Source: Cryobacterium sp. Y11 (GTDB taxonomy: Bacteria > Actinomycetota > Actinomycetes > Actinomycetales > Microbacteriaceae). From it: 64,000 nucleotides of DNA. The notes below the pieces were generated by a model. That model worked only from the letters and a program-made list of their open reading frames with translations, was not told the DNA's origin and searched no databases. The position numbers and the translations under genes were made by a program. Positions 51,997 to 60,851 of this stretch are shown here, piece after piece (positions within the stretch are counted from its first letter, which is position 1; each line of letters begins with the position of its first letter). The stretch covers positions 124,001 through 188,000 of the forward strand of contig NZ_PJJO01000055.1 of the NCBI RefSeq assembly GCF_002929535.1. Reading direction: 5' to 3'.

Positions 51997-52635
51997 CTAG
52001 TCGTTTCTGCGGGTCATTCTGTACATCTCGGCGAATGAGGCGTTCACGAGCTTCGACAGTGGGCGCGCACCGTCACCCTCTGCCCAGCACCGCCACGCAT
52101 GGCGGATCGCAGCGACGGCCACGAGTGTGAATAACAGGGCGCGCTGAGTCAACTCGACCCGGTCGCCGGCGAGAGCGGGAGCATCCGCTCTGAAACGTCT
52201 CTCAATGACCTGCTGCAACTGGTCTTCGAAGTCGCACAGGGTGGCCATGCGCATGCCGAACAGGTAGGAACTCTCTTTCATGACCGTGTAGCGGAGCTGA
52301 TGAATTTCGCGATCGGCTTCGGTGCGCTCGAGGCTCTTGGAGAGCAGCACGGCCAGGTCATCGAGCACGTCGCCGTCTGGGCCACCGGCGACAAAACGCT
52401 CGATATCTTCAGCGGATGCCATTCCTGCCGCGTCCCCGATCAAGGCGGCATCTTTCGAGGGGAAGTAGTTGAAGAACGTGCGCGGTGAGACGTTGGCGAC
52501 TCGGCTGATGTCCTCGACCGTGACGTGCTCGATGCCGCGCTCGCGCGACAGGGTCAGCACGGCGTGTTGGATAGCGCGCCGAGTGGCGAGGCGCTTGCGC
52601 TCGCGCAATCCGGGCGCTTCAGCTTCGAGAGACAT
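51997..52635 (-). CDS. TetR-family transcriptional regulator
   Basis: The 212-aa protein has the TetR helix-turn-helix at about residues 14-60 (RKRLATRRAIQHAVLTLSRE; VEDISRVANVSPRTFFNYFP SKD). It continues into a helical ligand domain with an EMYRMTRRND tail. The SPRTFFNYF string is the usual recognition-helix pattern. It lies next to tRNA-Thr and the secreted peptidase gene, 25 nt from the latter. The ligand and targets are unknown. Confidence 0.92.
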   Translation of the reverse strand: MSLEAEAPGLRERKRLATRRAIQHAVLTLSRERGIEHVTVEDISRVANVSPRTFFNYFPSKDAALIGDAAGMASAEDIERFVAGGPDGDVLDDLAVLLSKSLERTEADREIHQLRYTVMKESSYLFGMRMATLCDFEDQLQQVIERRFRADAPALAGDRVELTQRALLFTLVAVAAIRHAWRCWAEGDGARPLSKLVNASFAEMYRMTRRND

Positions 52636-52660
52636 GGGCCAATTGTTTCACAGCCCTGAG

Positions 52661-54196
52661 TTAGCACTGTGGGTCGGCGGCCGGAACTACCCCGTCGACT
52701 AGGTAGGAGTCCACGGCGTCATTCACGCAGGAGTTCGACTTGTTGTATGCGGTGTGGCCCTCTCCGGTATAAGTCACGAGGGTGCCACGCTCCAGTTGTT
52801 TGGCCAGTTGCTGCGCCCAAACGTAGGGGGTCGCTGGGTCATTGGTCGTGCCCACCACCAGAATCGGTGCGGCTCCGGCGGCGTGAATCTGGGTGCGTTC
52901 CCCGGTGAATGTATAGGGCCAGTTGGCACAGCCGATGTCGCCGAAACTCATGAACGGGCCGATCACGGGAGCCGCAGCCTCAAGTTCGGCGGCCTGCGCG
53001 CGCATCGCTGTCGGGTCGGCGTTGTAGGGATAGTCGATGCAGTTAATGGCCATGAATGCCTCGGTGGAGTTGTCGGTGTAGTTGCCATCGGCATCACGAC
53101 CGTTGTACGCGTCAGCGAATTGGAACGCAGCGTCGGCGTTGCCGTGCAGAACGGTGTCGAACATGATGCTCAGCTGCGGCCACGCGGTGGCCTGATAGAG
53201 CGGATAGATGATCGCCGTGAGCAGGGCGTTACCGCCGAGCTGACGCCCATCCGCCGCCGTGATCGGGCTGACATCAACGGATGCCAGCAGCGCGCCAATC
53301 GTCGTCATCGCGCCCTCGACACTCCCGCGGAACGGGCAGTCCGCTCCCGCAATGCAGTCGGTGAGGTAGGAGCGCAGGGCGTTTTCGAAGCCGACGGCTT
53401 GAGTCTTGGTCACCTCAAAATTGCTCGTCGACGGGTCGACGGCACCGTCGAGCACAAAGCGGCCGACCATGTCGGGGTACAGCTCGGCGTAAGTGGCCCC
53501 GAGAAAGGTGCCGTAGGAGTATCCGAGGTAGTTCAGTTTCGTGTCGCCGAGCACCGCACGTAGCAGGTCGAGGTCGCGGGCGGCACTGACGGTGTCGACC
53601 GTTCCGAGCAACGGCCCGGTTTTCTCCGCACACGCGGTCGCGAAGGCGTCGGACGAGGCGGCGAGCTCAGCGATCCAGGCATCCGTACCGCGCTTGGCCG
53701 TGGTCAAACCATAGAGATACTCGTCCATCTGGGCCGAGTCGTAGCAGGCAACGGCCGAGGACCGGCCAACCCCGCGCGGGTCGAAACCGACGACATCGAA
53801 GCTCTCCTGCAGTTTTTCGTCGGTGGCGTAGTTGAGGGAATCCTTGATGAAGTCGTAGCCGGATCCGCCCGGGCCGCCGGGGTTCACCAGCAGCGATCCG
53901 ATGCGGTCGCCTCCGGTGGCGACGTGGCGAATCAGCGCGAGCGAGATATCACCGGCGCCCGGATCGGTGTAGTCGAGCGGCGCGGAGGCTTCGGTGCACT
54001 GCATGCCGTCGCCGCAGTCCTTCCACTGCAATATCTGGCTGTAGAACGGGTCGAGCGCGTCGGCAACCTGCTCGCCGGTGGGGGTGGACTGGGCGGGGCC
54101 GGCATCCGTCGCAAACCAGGCGGCGCATCCGCTCAGAATGAGCGTGAGGGCCAGGGCTGCTGCCGTGGTACTGATGGCACGAATGCTGCGGTTCAA
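52661..54196 (-). CDS. Secreted alpha/beta-hydrolase, TAP-type (tripeptidyl aminopeptidase-like) lipoprotein
   Basis: The protein has a lipoprotein signal ending TLILSGCAAW and a catalytic domain of the SlpD/TAP family: LLVNPGGPGGSGYDFIKD (oxyanion loop), YLGYSYGTFLGATYAELYPD (nucleophile Ser), GTTNDPATPYVWAQQLA (Asp) and YTGEGHTAYNKSNSCVNDAV (His). The TTG at 54196 is preceded by AGAGGA at 5 nt and gives the best signal peptide (511 aa); an upstream start at 54238 would add 14 residues. Such enzymes remove N-terminal peptides outside the cell. Confidence 0.92.
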   Translation of the reverse strand: MNRSIRAISTTAAALALTLILSGCAAWFATDAGPAQSTPTGEQVADALDPFYSQILQWKDCGDGMQCTEASAPLDYTDPGAGDISLALIRHVATGGDRIGSLLVNPGGPGGSGYDFIKDSLNYATDEKLQESFDVVGFDPRGVGRSSAVACYDSAQMDEYLYGLTTAKRGTDAWIAELAASSDAFATACAEKTGPLLGTVDTVSAARDLDLLRAVLGDTKLNYLGYSYGTFLGATYAELYPDMVGRFVLDGAVDPSTSNFEVTKTQAVGFENALRSYLTDCIAGADCPFRGSVEGAMTTIGALLASVDVSPITAADGRQLGGNALLTAIIYPLYQATAWPQLSIMFDTVLHGNADAAFQFADAYNGRDADGNYTDNSTEAFMAINCIDYPYNADPTAMRAQAAELEAAAPVIGPFMSFGDIGCANWPYTFTGERTQIHAAGAAPILVVGTTNDPATPYVWAQQLAKQLERGTLVTYTGEGHTAYNKSNSCVNDAVDSYLVDGVVPAADPQC

Positions 54197-54272
54197 CGGG
54201 GTCCTCTTTTTCGTGGCGAAGCGGATGCTGCCGCTCACGTTACCGAAAGCGGCTGGGAGTCAGTGTTTCGGT

Positions 54273-54332
54273 GTCACTGTTTTCGGTGTCACTGTGGGCG
54301 GCGTCACTGTGGGCGGCGTCACTGTGGGCGGC
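54273..54332. repeat. 15-bp tandem repeat at the holB 3' end
   Basis: GTCACTGTGGGCGGC is repeated three times without change (54288-54302, 54303-54317, 54318-54332), preceded by one or two degenerate units (GTCACTGTTTTCGGT). The holB stop codon (54319-54321) lies in the third unit, so repeat gain or loss changes only the 3' untranslated region. Confidence 0.93.
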
Positions 54333-55536
54333 GGATCGCCGAGACGAGCATCGCCTCGAGGGCAAGGGCCGGTGCGACGTTGCCCTGGATGCGCTGCCGG
54401 GCGAGCGCGATGGCATCCATGGTGGCGACGGTGGCTTCTGGAGCGCTGGCCGCGCTCGCTGTACGCAGTTCGGCGAGCAGTTCGAGGTTGATCACGGCTT
54501 GTTGCCGGCCGAGCTGCATCATGCAGACGTCCCGGTAGAGCGAGGCGAGGTCGACCAGAATACGGTCGATTCCATCGCGCAGGCTGCGCACCGCGCGCCG
54601 CTTCTGGTCGTCTTCGAGGGCCTTGATCTGACTGCGCAGCCCCGGAGGAACCGACTGCCCGGCCTCGACCCCGAGCGAGCGCAGCATACCGTCTCGCTCG
54701 GCGGCATCCAGCTCGATCGTGATGGCCTTGGCGTCGTCACCGGCGATCGCGAGTAACCGGGCAGCCGCGTTGACGGCAGCAGACACCGAGCGGATGCCGA
54801 GGGCCGTTCGCAGCGTTTCCTCACGCCGGGCCCGCGCGTCGGCGTTGGTGGCGAGCCTCCGCGCCATGCCAATGTGACTCTGGGCGAGCCGGGCGCTGCT
54901 GGAGGCAATGACGGGGTCGACGCCGTTGCGGCGCACCAGCAGATCGGCGACGTCGGCGACGCTCGGAACGCGCAGGCGCACGGTGCGCACGCGTGAACGG
55001 ATGGTGGGGAGCAGGTCGGCCTCGCTGGGGGCGCACAGAATCCAGACCGTTCGTTCTGGTGGTTCTTCGAGGGCCTTCAACAACACGTTCGAGGTGCGCT
55101 CGACCATGCGGTCGGCGTCTTCGACGACGACAACCCGGTAGCGACCCACCGACGGCGAGTACTGCGAGCGGGCGACGGCTTCCTTGACGGATTCCATCTT
55201 GATGATGACGCCCTCGGTGCTGAGAACACTGAGGTCGGGGTGCGTGCGGGCCTCCACCTGGCGGGCGGCGGCGAGGTCGCCGTCTGGCGTGCCGGGGCTC
55301 AGCAGCGCCGCAGCAAAGGCGAAGGCGAGGTTGGATCGGCCAGAACCGGGCGGTCCGGTGATCAGCCAGGCATGAGTCATCGAGGCGGACTCGGCGCTGC
55401 CGGTATCGGTCGTCGCGGCCTCCATTGTGGTGCCGGTATCGGAGTCGGAGCTGCTTGCGGACGGCACGCGTTGCGCCGCCGCCCGGAAGATGGCGATCGC
55501 ATCGGCCTGTCCCGTTAGGTTGTCCCACACTGCCAT
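54319..55536 (-). CDS. holB: DNA polymerase III subunit delta'
   Basis: The 405-aa clamp-loader subunit has an AAA+ fold. The N-terminal LITGPPGSGRSNLAFAFAAA is a Walker-A-like loop lacking the normal GK(S/T), typical of non-hydrolysing delta'. YRVVVVEDADRMVERTSNVL is the Walker B/sensor region, followed by KALEEPPERTVWILCAPSEA and DLLPTIRSRVR. The SRC-type loop is intact enough for family assignment. It is preceded by a palindromic repeat and tmk, the common actinobacterial order tmk-holB. Confidence 0.93.
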   Translation of the reverse strand: MAVWDNLTGQADAIAIFRAAAQRVPSASSSDSDTGTTMEAATTDTGSAESASMTHAWLITGPPGSGRSNLAFAFAAALLSPGTPDGDLAAARQVEARTHPDLSVLSTEGVIIKMESVKEAVARSQYSPSVGRYRVVVVEDADRMVERTSNVLLKALEEPPERTVWILCAPSEADLLPTIRSRVRTVRLRVPSVADVADLLVRRNGVDPVIASSSARLAQSHIGMARRLATNADARARREETLRTALGIRSVSAAVNAAARLLAIAGDDAKAITIELDAAERDGMLRSLGVEAGQSVPPGLRSQIKALEDDQKRRAVRSLRDGIDRILVDLASLYRDVCMMQLGRQQAVINLELLAELRTASAASAPEATVATMDAIALARQRIQGNVAPALALEAMLVSAIRRPQ

Positions 55537-55604
55537 GAGTCAAGGGTAACCCGCCCCACCGACACGCCCGCGCGCCCGCGCGCCCGCGCCAGTCTCCTGG
55601 CGGT

Positions 55605-55670
55605 CGGGGCCCGGGCCCCGTCCACGGGCCCAGTTTATAAACTAGGCCCAGGTTTCTAAGCTGGGCCCGG
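55605..55670. repeat. Dispersed GGGCCC palindromic repeat, copy C
   Basis: CGGGGCCCGGGCCCCG (55605-55620) is followed by a second dyad GGGCCCAGTTTATAAACTAG and the tail TAAGCTGGGCCCGG. It is nearly identical to the copy at 18076-18146 and lies 6 nt before the tmk stop, in the tmk-holB gap. Confidence 0.92.
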
Positions 55671-55676
55671 AAATAG

Positions 55677-56294
55677 TTAGAGAAGCGGGGCCACCCGGGC
55701 GCGGATGGTGGCGGCGATCTCGGCGGCGGGGGCGGCGGCATCCACGACCAAGAAGCGCGCGGGCTCGGCGGCGGCGAGCTCGAGAAAAGCGACCCGCACG
55801 CGGGCGTGAAAATCGTTCTTCTCGGCCTCGAGGCGGTCGAAGACCTTGTCGTCGGCGTCGAGGCGGGCCCGGGCGACGCGCGAATCGAGGTCGAGCAGCA
55901 CGGTCAAATCGGGCAGCAGCCCCTCGGCCGCCCAGAGCGAGAGGTCACGCACCTCGGTGGCACCGAGCACGCGGCCGGCTCCCTGATAGGCAACGGATGA
56001 GTCCAGGTAGCGGTCCTGCACAATCACCTCGCCGCGGGCGAGCGCCGGTCGCAACTTCGTGCCAACGTGCTGGGCCCGGTCGGCCGCGTACAGCAACGCC
56101 TCGGCGCGCGGATCAACCTCGCCGCGGTGGTGCAGCACGATCTCGCGGATCCGGGCGCCGACATCCGTTCCCCCGGGCTCACGGGTGCGCACGACCGTGC
56201 GACCCCGCTCCTCGAGCCAATCGGTGAGCAGTTGCGCCTGCGTGGTTTTGCCCGCTCCGTCGCCGCCCTCGAGGGTGATGAAGAGGCCGGTCAC
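55677..56294 (-). CDS. tmk: Thymidylate kinase
   Basis: The 205-aa enzyme phosphorylates dTMP to dTDP. It has the P-loop EGGDGAGKTTQ (8-18), the REPGG loop RTREPGGTD and the DR(Y/H) motif VQDRYLDSSVAYQGAGR. The lid region is near SRVARARLDADDKVFDRLEA. It overlaps topA by 4 nt (ATGA), so the two are co-expressed. Confidence 0.97.
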   Translation of the reverse strand: MTGLFITLEGGDGAGKTTQAQLLTDWLEERGRTVVRTREPGGTDVGARIREIVLHHRGEVDPRAEALLYAADRAQHVGTKLRPALARGEVIVQDRYLDSSVAYQGAGRVLGATEVRDLSLWAAEGLLPDLTVLLDLDSRVARARLDADDKVFDRLEAEKNDFHARVRVAFLELAAAEPARFLVVDAAAPAAEIAATIRARVAPLL

Positions 56295-59260
56295 GGCGCA
56301 GTTGCCGAACCGGCAGCCTTCTTCACGGTCGGCTTCTTCACCGCAACCTTCTTGGCCGGCGCCGCGATCGTGCCGGCAGCCGCAGCCTTCGCAGCCGCAG
56401 TGGCAGCCCGGGTCGCGGCCGCCTTCTTCGCCGTGGCAGCCTTCGCCGCAGCGGTCGGCACCTTGCGCACGGCCGGCTTCTTCACGACGGCCTTCTTGAC
56501 CGGAGCCTTCTTCGCCCGCGGCGCAGCCGGGCCCTTCGCCCGCTTGTCCGCGAGCAACTGCACGGCCCGCTCGAAGTCGATCTCCTCGATATCCTCCGAC
56601 TTGGGAATCGTCGCGTTGGTGACCCCATCGGTCACGTACGCGCCGAACCGGCCGTCCTTAATCTTGATCGCCTTGCCACTCTCCGGGTCGGGCGCTTCGA
56701 ATTCCTTCAGGGCACTCGACGCCCGGCGGGCACCATACTTGGGCTGGGCGTACAGCTCGACCGCGCCCGGCAGGTCGATATCGAAGATCTGGTCTTCGCT
56801 GGTAAGCGACCGGGTATCGATACCCTTCTTCAGGTACGGACCGAATTTGCCGTTCTGGGCCAGAATCTCGGTGCCGGTCTCCGGGTCGAGCCCGACCATG
56901 CGCGGCAGGGCGAGCAGGCGCAGCGCGGTTTCCAGGTCGACCGTGGCCAGATCCATCGACTTGAAAATGGATGCTGTGCGCGGCTTGTCAGCAGCGGCTA
57001 CATTTTTTACCGCCGGCTTACGCTTAGGCTTGGCGACCGTGACCTCGCCGGTGGCAGGATCGATAGTTTCCACGGGGGCGACCACGACGACCGGAGCAAC
57101 CGGTTCGGCCGGAGCCGGCGCGAGCTCGGTGACGTATGGCCCGAAGCGGCCATCCTTGGCGACGATCTCCTTGCCGTTTTCCGGGTTCAGTCCGATGACG
57201 CGGTCGATGACGACCGGGGCGTCGATCAATTCGCGGGCCTTGGTCGCGGTCAATTCGTCGGGAGCGAGTTCCGGCGGAATGTTCACCCGGCGGGGCGGGG
57301 CATCCGCTTCAGCATCAGGGTCGATGACCTCGAGGTATGGACCGTATTTGCCGATGCGCAGGGTGATGTCGTCGCTGATGGTGACCGAGTTGATCACGCG
57401 CGGGTCGATCTCACCGAGGTTATCGATGACCTGGCGGAGGCCCCGGTGCTTGTCGCTGCCGAAGTAGAAGCTGGTCAGCCAGTCGAGACGGTTGGCTTCG
57501 CCGCCGGCGATGCGGTCGAGGTCGTCCTCCATCTCGGCGGTGAAGTCGTATTCGACCAGGTCGCCGAAGAATTCTTCGAGCAGGCGCACGACCGAGAACG
57601 CGATCCAGTTGGGAACGAGCGACTGGCCGCGCGGCGTGACATAGCCACGCTCGGTGATGGTCGAGATGATCGACGCGAACGTAGACGGGCGGCCGATGCC
57701 GAGCTCTTCGAGCTTCTTGACCAGGCTGGCCTCGGTGTAGCGGGCGGCCGGGGTGGTCTCGTGACCCTTGGCCTCGAGGCTCTGAAGCACTAGCTTCTGG
57801 CCCTCTTCGAGCGGCGGCAACTTCGACTCGGTCGCAACGGCCTCCGCGTTGCGCTCCTCGTCCTTGGACTCCTCGTAGGCGAGCATGAAGCCACGAAAGG
57901 TGATGACGGTTCCACTAGCGGAGAATTCGGCGAGCGCGCCCGACGCCGAAGCGTGCTCCGACGCGCCGGTCGGACCGGCCGCGATGGCCACCGAGGCGGT
58001 CGAGCCGGTGGCGTCCTTCATCTGCGATGCGACGGTGCGCTTCCAGATCAGGTCGTAAAGCTTAAAGTCGTTGCCGCGCAGGCTCGATGCCAGCGAAGCC
58101 GGGGTGCGGAAGGTATCACCGGACGGGCGGATAGCCTCGTGCGCCTCCTGCGCATTCTTACTCTTACCCTTGTAAGCGCGCGGGGCATCCGGAACCGTTT
58201 CGGCACCGTACAAGGCTGCAGCCTGCTTGCGAGCGGCCGTGAGGGCCTGTTGCCCAAGCGATGGTGAGTCGGTACGCATATACGTGATGTAGCCGTTTTC
58301 GTACAGCGACTGCGCAACGCTCATGGTCTGGCGGGCCGTGAAGCGCAGCTTGCGCGCCGCTTCCTGCTGCAGGGTCGAGGTCGTGAACGGCGCGGCTGGG
58401 CTGCGACGGTACGGCTTGGAGGTGACTTTGGTGACCTCGAGCTTCACGCCGGGGCTTTTGAGCGCGATCGTCAGCGCGTTTGCAGCGGATGCGTCGAGGG
58501 TGACCGCCTTCACGTTCGGCTTGAATGCCCCGGAATCGTCAAAGTCGCCACCGGTGGCGATGCGCTCGCCGTTTAGCCGCACGAGTTTCGCGTCAAAGGC
58601 CTGGTCGGTTTCTGAAGCGGATGCCGCCAGTCGCGCCAGCAGATCCCAGTAGCCGGCCGAGACGAACGCGAGGCGTTCCTTCTCCCGATCGACGACGAGG
58701 CGGGTCGCGGCGCTTTGCACGCGACCAGCGGACAGGCCGGGACCAACCTTGCGCCACAGCACCGGGGAAATTTCGTAGCCATAGATGCGGTCGAGGATGC
58801 GCCGGGTCTCCTGCGCGTCGACGAGGGCGGTGTCGAGGTCGCGGGTGTTGTCCTTGGCGGCCAGGATGGCGTCCTTGGTGATCTCGTGGAACACCATGCG
58901 CTTGACCGGAACCTTGGGCTGCAGCACCTGCAGCAGGTGCCAGGCGATGGCCTCGCCCTCGCGGTCCTCATCAGTTGCGAGCAAGAGTTCGTTCGCATTC
59001 TTGAGGGCACGCTTGAGTTCGCTGACGGTCTTCTTCTTGGCGTCGGAGACGACGTAGTACGGTTCGAAACCGTTCTCGACATCGACCGAGAATCGGCCGA
59101 GCGCACCCTTTTTCAGCTCCGGCGGCAGGTTTTTCGGCTCGATCAGATCGCGAATGTGACCGACCGAAGACAAAACCTCGTAGCCGTCGCCGAGATACGC
59201 GGCAATCGACTTCATCTTGGTCGGTGATTCAACAATGACCAGCTTCTTAGTGCCTGGCAC
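56291..59260 (-). CDS. topA: DNA topoisomerase I
   Basis: The 989-aa type-IA topoisomerase starts at GTG 59260 (AGGAG 4 nt upstream). The N-terminal TOPRIM domain has VIVESPTKMKSI and LATDEDREGEAIAWHL (acidic cluster about 96-101). The active-site tyrosine is Y327 in GYITYMRTDSPS. Four glycine-rich C-terminal repeats with FGPY(V/L) or FGAYV strings replace zinc fingers, and a long Lys/Ala/Pro-rich tail (KKAPVKKAVVKKPAVRK onward, about 90 residues) is typical of actinobacterial enzymes and gives processivity on DNA. A start further upstream is not supported. Confidence 0.97.
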   Translation of the reverse strand: MPGTKKLVIVESPTKMKSIAAYLGDGYEVLSSVGHIRDLIEPKNLPPELKKGALGRFSVDVENGFEPYYVVSDAKKKTVSELKRALKNANELLLATDEDREGEAIAWHLLQVLQPKVPVKRMVFHEITKDAILAAKDNTRDLDTALVDAQETRRILDRIYGYEISPVLWRKVGPGLSAGRVQSAATRLVVDREKERLAFVSAGYWDLLARLAASASETDQAFDAKLVRLNGERIATGGDFDDSGAFKPNVKAVTLDASAANALTIALKSPGVKLEVTKVTSKPYRRSPAAPFTTSTLQQEAARKLRFTARQTMSVAQSLYENGYITYMRTDSPSLGQQALTAARKQAAALYGAETVPDAPRAYKGKSKNAQEAHEAIRPSGDTFRTPASLASSLRGNDFKLYDLIWKRTVASQMKDATGSTASVAIAAGPTGASEHASASGALAEFSASGTVITFRGFMLAYEESKDEERNAEAVATESKLPPLEEGQKLVLQSLEAKGHETTPAARYTEASLVKKLEELGIGRPSTFASIISTITERGYVTPRGQSLVPNWIAFSVVRLLEEFFGDLVEYDFTAEMEDDLDRIAGGEANRLDWLTSFYFGSDKHRGLRQVIDNLGEIDPRVINSVTISDDITLRIGKYGPYLEVIDPDAEADAPPRRVNIPPELAPDELTATKARELIDAPVVIDRVIGLNPENGKEIVAKDGRFGPYVTELAPAPAEPVAPVVVVAPVETIDPATGEVTVAKPKRKPAVKNVAAADKPRTASIFKSMDLATVDLETALRLLALPRMVGLDPETGTEILAQNGKFGPYLKKGIDTRSLTSEDQIFDIDLPGAVELYAQPKYGARRASSALKEFEAPDPESGKAIKIKDGRFGAYVTDGVTNATIPKSEDIEEIDFERAVQLLADKRAKGPAAPRAKKAPVKKAVVKKPAVRKVPTAAAKAATAKKAAATRAATAAAKAAAAGTIAAPAKKVAVKKPTVKKAAGSATAP

Positions 59261-59467
59261 CAGACTCCTCTTTATACGTAGTGGCCACATAACGGGCCAA
59301 GGCACACCATACACACTGGAATGGAGTGCCCGCCTCAGGTTCGGGCGCGGCGCGGCGCGTCTCGCTGGCATGCACGCCGCTCCCAGCCCTCATTCAGCTC
59401 GCTCTGGACGAGAGACCGGCCGCGGGTAAACCCTTGCCGTTTCGCTACCGGCGTGCAGAATAGTCCT

Positions 59468-59704
59468 ATGGGTACAATGACGGCCACATACACCGCGAAG
59501 ATGACGGACGGCCCCCTTCAGGGCAAGACAATCACGACAACCTTCCTCGACTCGGGTGATCCGCAGCCGCGCATTGAGATTCCCGCCGACGCCGGCAAAC
59601 GCTATCTCTATGCGCGCGGCTCCGGCTTGGAGTTTGAGGGTTCCGACGCCTCTGGTCGCCCCAGCGCTGTTGAGTACCGGTACCTCGAGGCTCTGCTCTC
59701 TTAA
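59468..59704 (+). CDS. Hypothetical protein, 78 aa
   Basis: A small soluble protein beginning MGTMTATYTAKMTDGPLQGK, with TITTTFLDSGDPQPRIEIPA and a terminal AVEYRYLEALLS. It looks like a compact beta-barrel with no cysteine and no membrane segment. Similar unnamed proteins occur in Microbacteriaceae, as far as I recall. It diverges from topA. Its stop codon overlaps the first unit of a 17-bp tandem repeat. Confidence 0.75.
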   Translation: MGTMTATYTAKMTDGPLQGKTITTTFLDSGDPQPRIEIPADAGKRYLYARGSGLEFEGSDASGRPSAVEYRYLEALLS

Positions 59705-59770
59705 GTCACTCTGGCCCGCAAGTCACTCTGGCCCGCAAGTCACTCTGGCCCATAAGTCACTCTGGCCCGT
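59703..59770. repeat. Four tandem 17-bp repeats
   Basis: AAGTCACTCTGGCCCGC occurs at 59703, 59720, 59737 and 59754; the last two units differ only in their final two bases. The array starts in the stop codon of the 78-aa gene. The rest of the gap to 59865 shows no gene or further signal. Confidence 0.93.
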
Positions 59771-59865
59771 GTTCTCGAGCGTGCGCGGTAGTGCGCTATC
59801 GCTCGCGTGCGCCTCGTCGCGTGCGCTGTGGCAGGCGCCGCCTGCCGCGTGCACGCTGACTCGTT

Positions 59866-60222
59866 CTACCCGGGCGGCGGTCCCGCCCGGGCGCGCGCAG
59901 ACACGTCAATGCCGTGCACTGTGCGCGCCACTGAAACGGATGCGATCGGTCCCGTCACCGAGCAGCGTGTGACGGTCACCTCGTTGAGTGTTGCCGTTGC
60001 ATCCGCTGCCGCGCAAGGGTAGCCAGCGATCGCGCCGGACGCCGTGTCGGCAGCGGCGAGCGCTGCTGCGTCGGCAGCATTCGCAACCGACCGGCCGACG
60101 GTGAGCAGCGCGAGGATCGACACGACGAGGGTCGTCAGCAGCACTGTGGCGCCGAGGACCGCGATGGCGAGAATGGACCCTGCTCCCGTCTCTGACCCGC
60201 GCGACTGACCTCCCCCGCTCAT
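59866..60222 (-). CDS. TadE-like pseudopilin/secretion protein (Rv3654c-type)
   Basis: The 118-aa protein has a polar N-terminus (MSGGGQSRGSETGAGSI), one membrane helix at about residues 16-42 (LAIAVLGATVLLTTLVVSIL) and the NAADAAALAAADTASG motif that marks Rv3654c-like TadE relatives. It starts inside the TadE gene (4-nt overlap). It is the last gene of the Tad pilus operon and probably a minor pseudopilin. Confidence 0.88.
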   Translation of the reverse strand: MSGGGQSRGSETGAGSILAIAVLGATVLLTTLVVSILALLTVGRSVANAADAAALAAADTASGAIAGYPCAAADATATLNEVTVTRCSVTGPIASVSVARTVHGIDVSARARAGPPPG

Positions 60223-60566
60223 TGGCCACCGGCGAGAGCGCAGGAACGCGAGTGGAGGGTGACCCCCGCAAACATCCCCGTTCCGGTTGCCGTGACTTGG
60301 GCGCAGACAAATTCGCCGCGGCGTTCCTCTGACAGGCTGGCCCCTGGCACTGCGCCGGCTACGAGGGCGCCGGCACGACCGACGCTATCGCCGCGGGATA
60401 GGGCGCGTGCGGCGGTGGCGGCGGCATCCGTCACTCGCACCTGCACCCCGACGACCTGAACGGCGCCGAAACAGCCGGCCAGCACGAGCACGACAGCCGG
60501 CAACGCGGTGGCGAACTCGGCGGTGATGCTGCCCCGATCTGCTCGGCTACCCGATGCTGAGCGCAC
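60219..60566 (-). CDS. TadE-family minor pilin
   Basis: The 115-aa protein has DRGSITAEFATALPAVVLVL, a type-IV-pilin-like membrane helix with the conserved E after the cleavage-site region, and DAAATAARALSRGD downstream. Two cysteines near the C-terminus (EFVCAQV and SRSCALAGG) could form a disulfide. The GTG at 60566 overlaps the end of the pilin gene and its ribosome site is weak, so the exact start is uncertain. Confidence 0.85.
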   Translation of the reverse strand: MRSASGSRADRGSITAEFATALPAVVLVLAGCFGAVQVVGVQVRVTDAAATAARALSRGDSVGRAGALVAGAVPGASLSEERRGEFVCAQVTATGTGMFAGVTLHSRSCALAGGQ

Positions 60567-60741
60567 GGCGCACCAGGTCGGTGAGCATGCCACGCACTTC
60601 ATCGCTGCGCAGAATGACGATGAGCAGCCCGGCGAAACCGACAGCGGCCATCGTGGCCACAACGTATTCCGCCGTCGCGGCACCGGCATCATCGGCCAGC
60701 CGTCGCATCGCTCGTATCGGCACGCTGATCTTTGTATACAC
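60547..60741 (-). CDS. DUF4244 Flp-type pilin
   Basis: The 64-aa protein starts at GTG 60741 with AAGGAG 8 nt upstream: VYTKISVPIRAMRRLADDAG, then AATAEYVVATMAAVGFAGLL. It has the short Flp prepilin form: a basic leader, a cleavage site near DAGAATAEY with the needed glutamate, and one hydrophobic helix. It is the probable main pilus subunit of this operon. Confidence 0.9.
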   Translation of the reverse strand: MYTKISVPIRAMRRLADDAGAATAEYVVATMAAVGFAGLLIVILRSDEVRGMLTDLVRRALSIG

Positions 60742-60851
60742 AGACTCGTCTCCTTTCGCGTCTATCGACGCGGGTTGGGCGGCACGAGCACGTTCATTCT
60801 GCCCGGAATGCCCGCACCGGCGGCAAGCGCGACGACTATTTGTGGACAGTT

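Noticed and set aside
56067..57467. 466-codon plus-strand frame opposite tmk and topA
   Set aside because: Low-complexity Ala/Ser/Pro translation with no domain; both minus-strand genes are certain.
59703..59770. CRISPR array
   Set aside because: The 17-bp units are directly adjacent with no spacers and no cas genes are present anywhere in the window.
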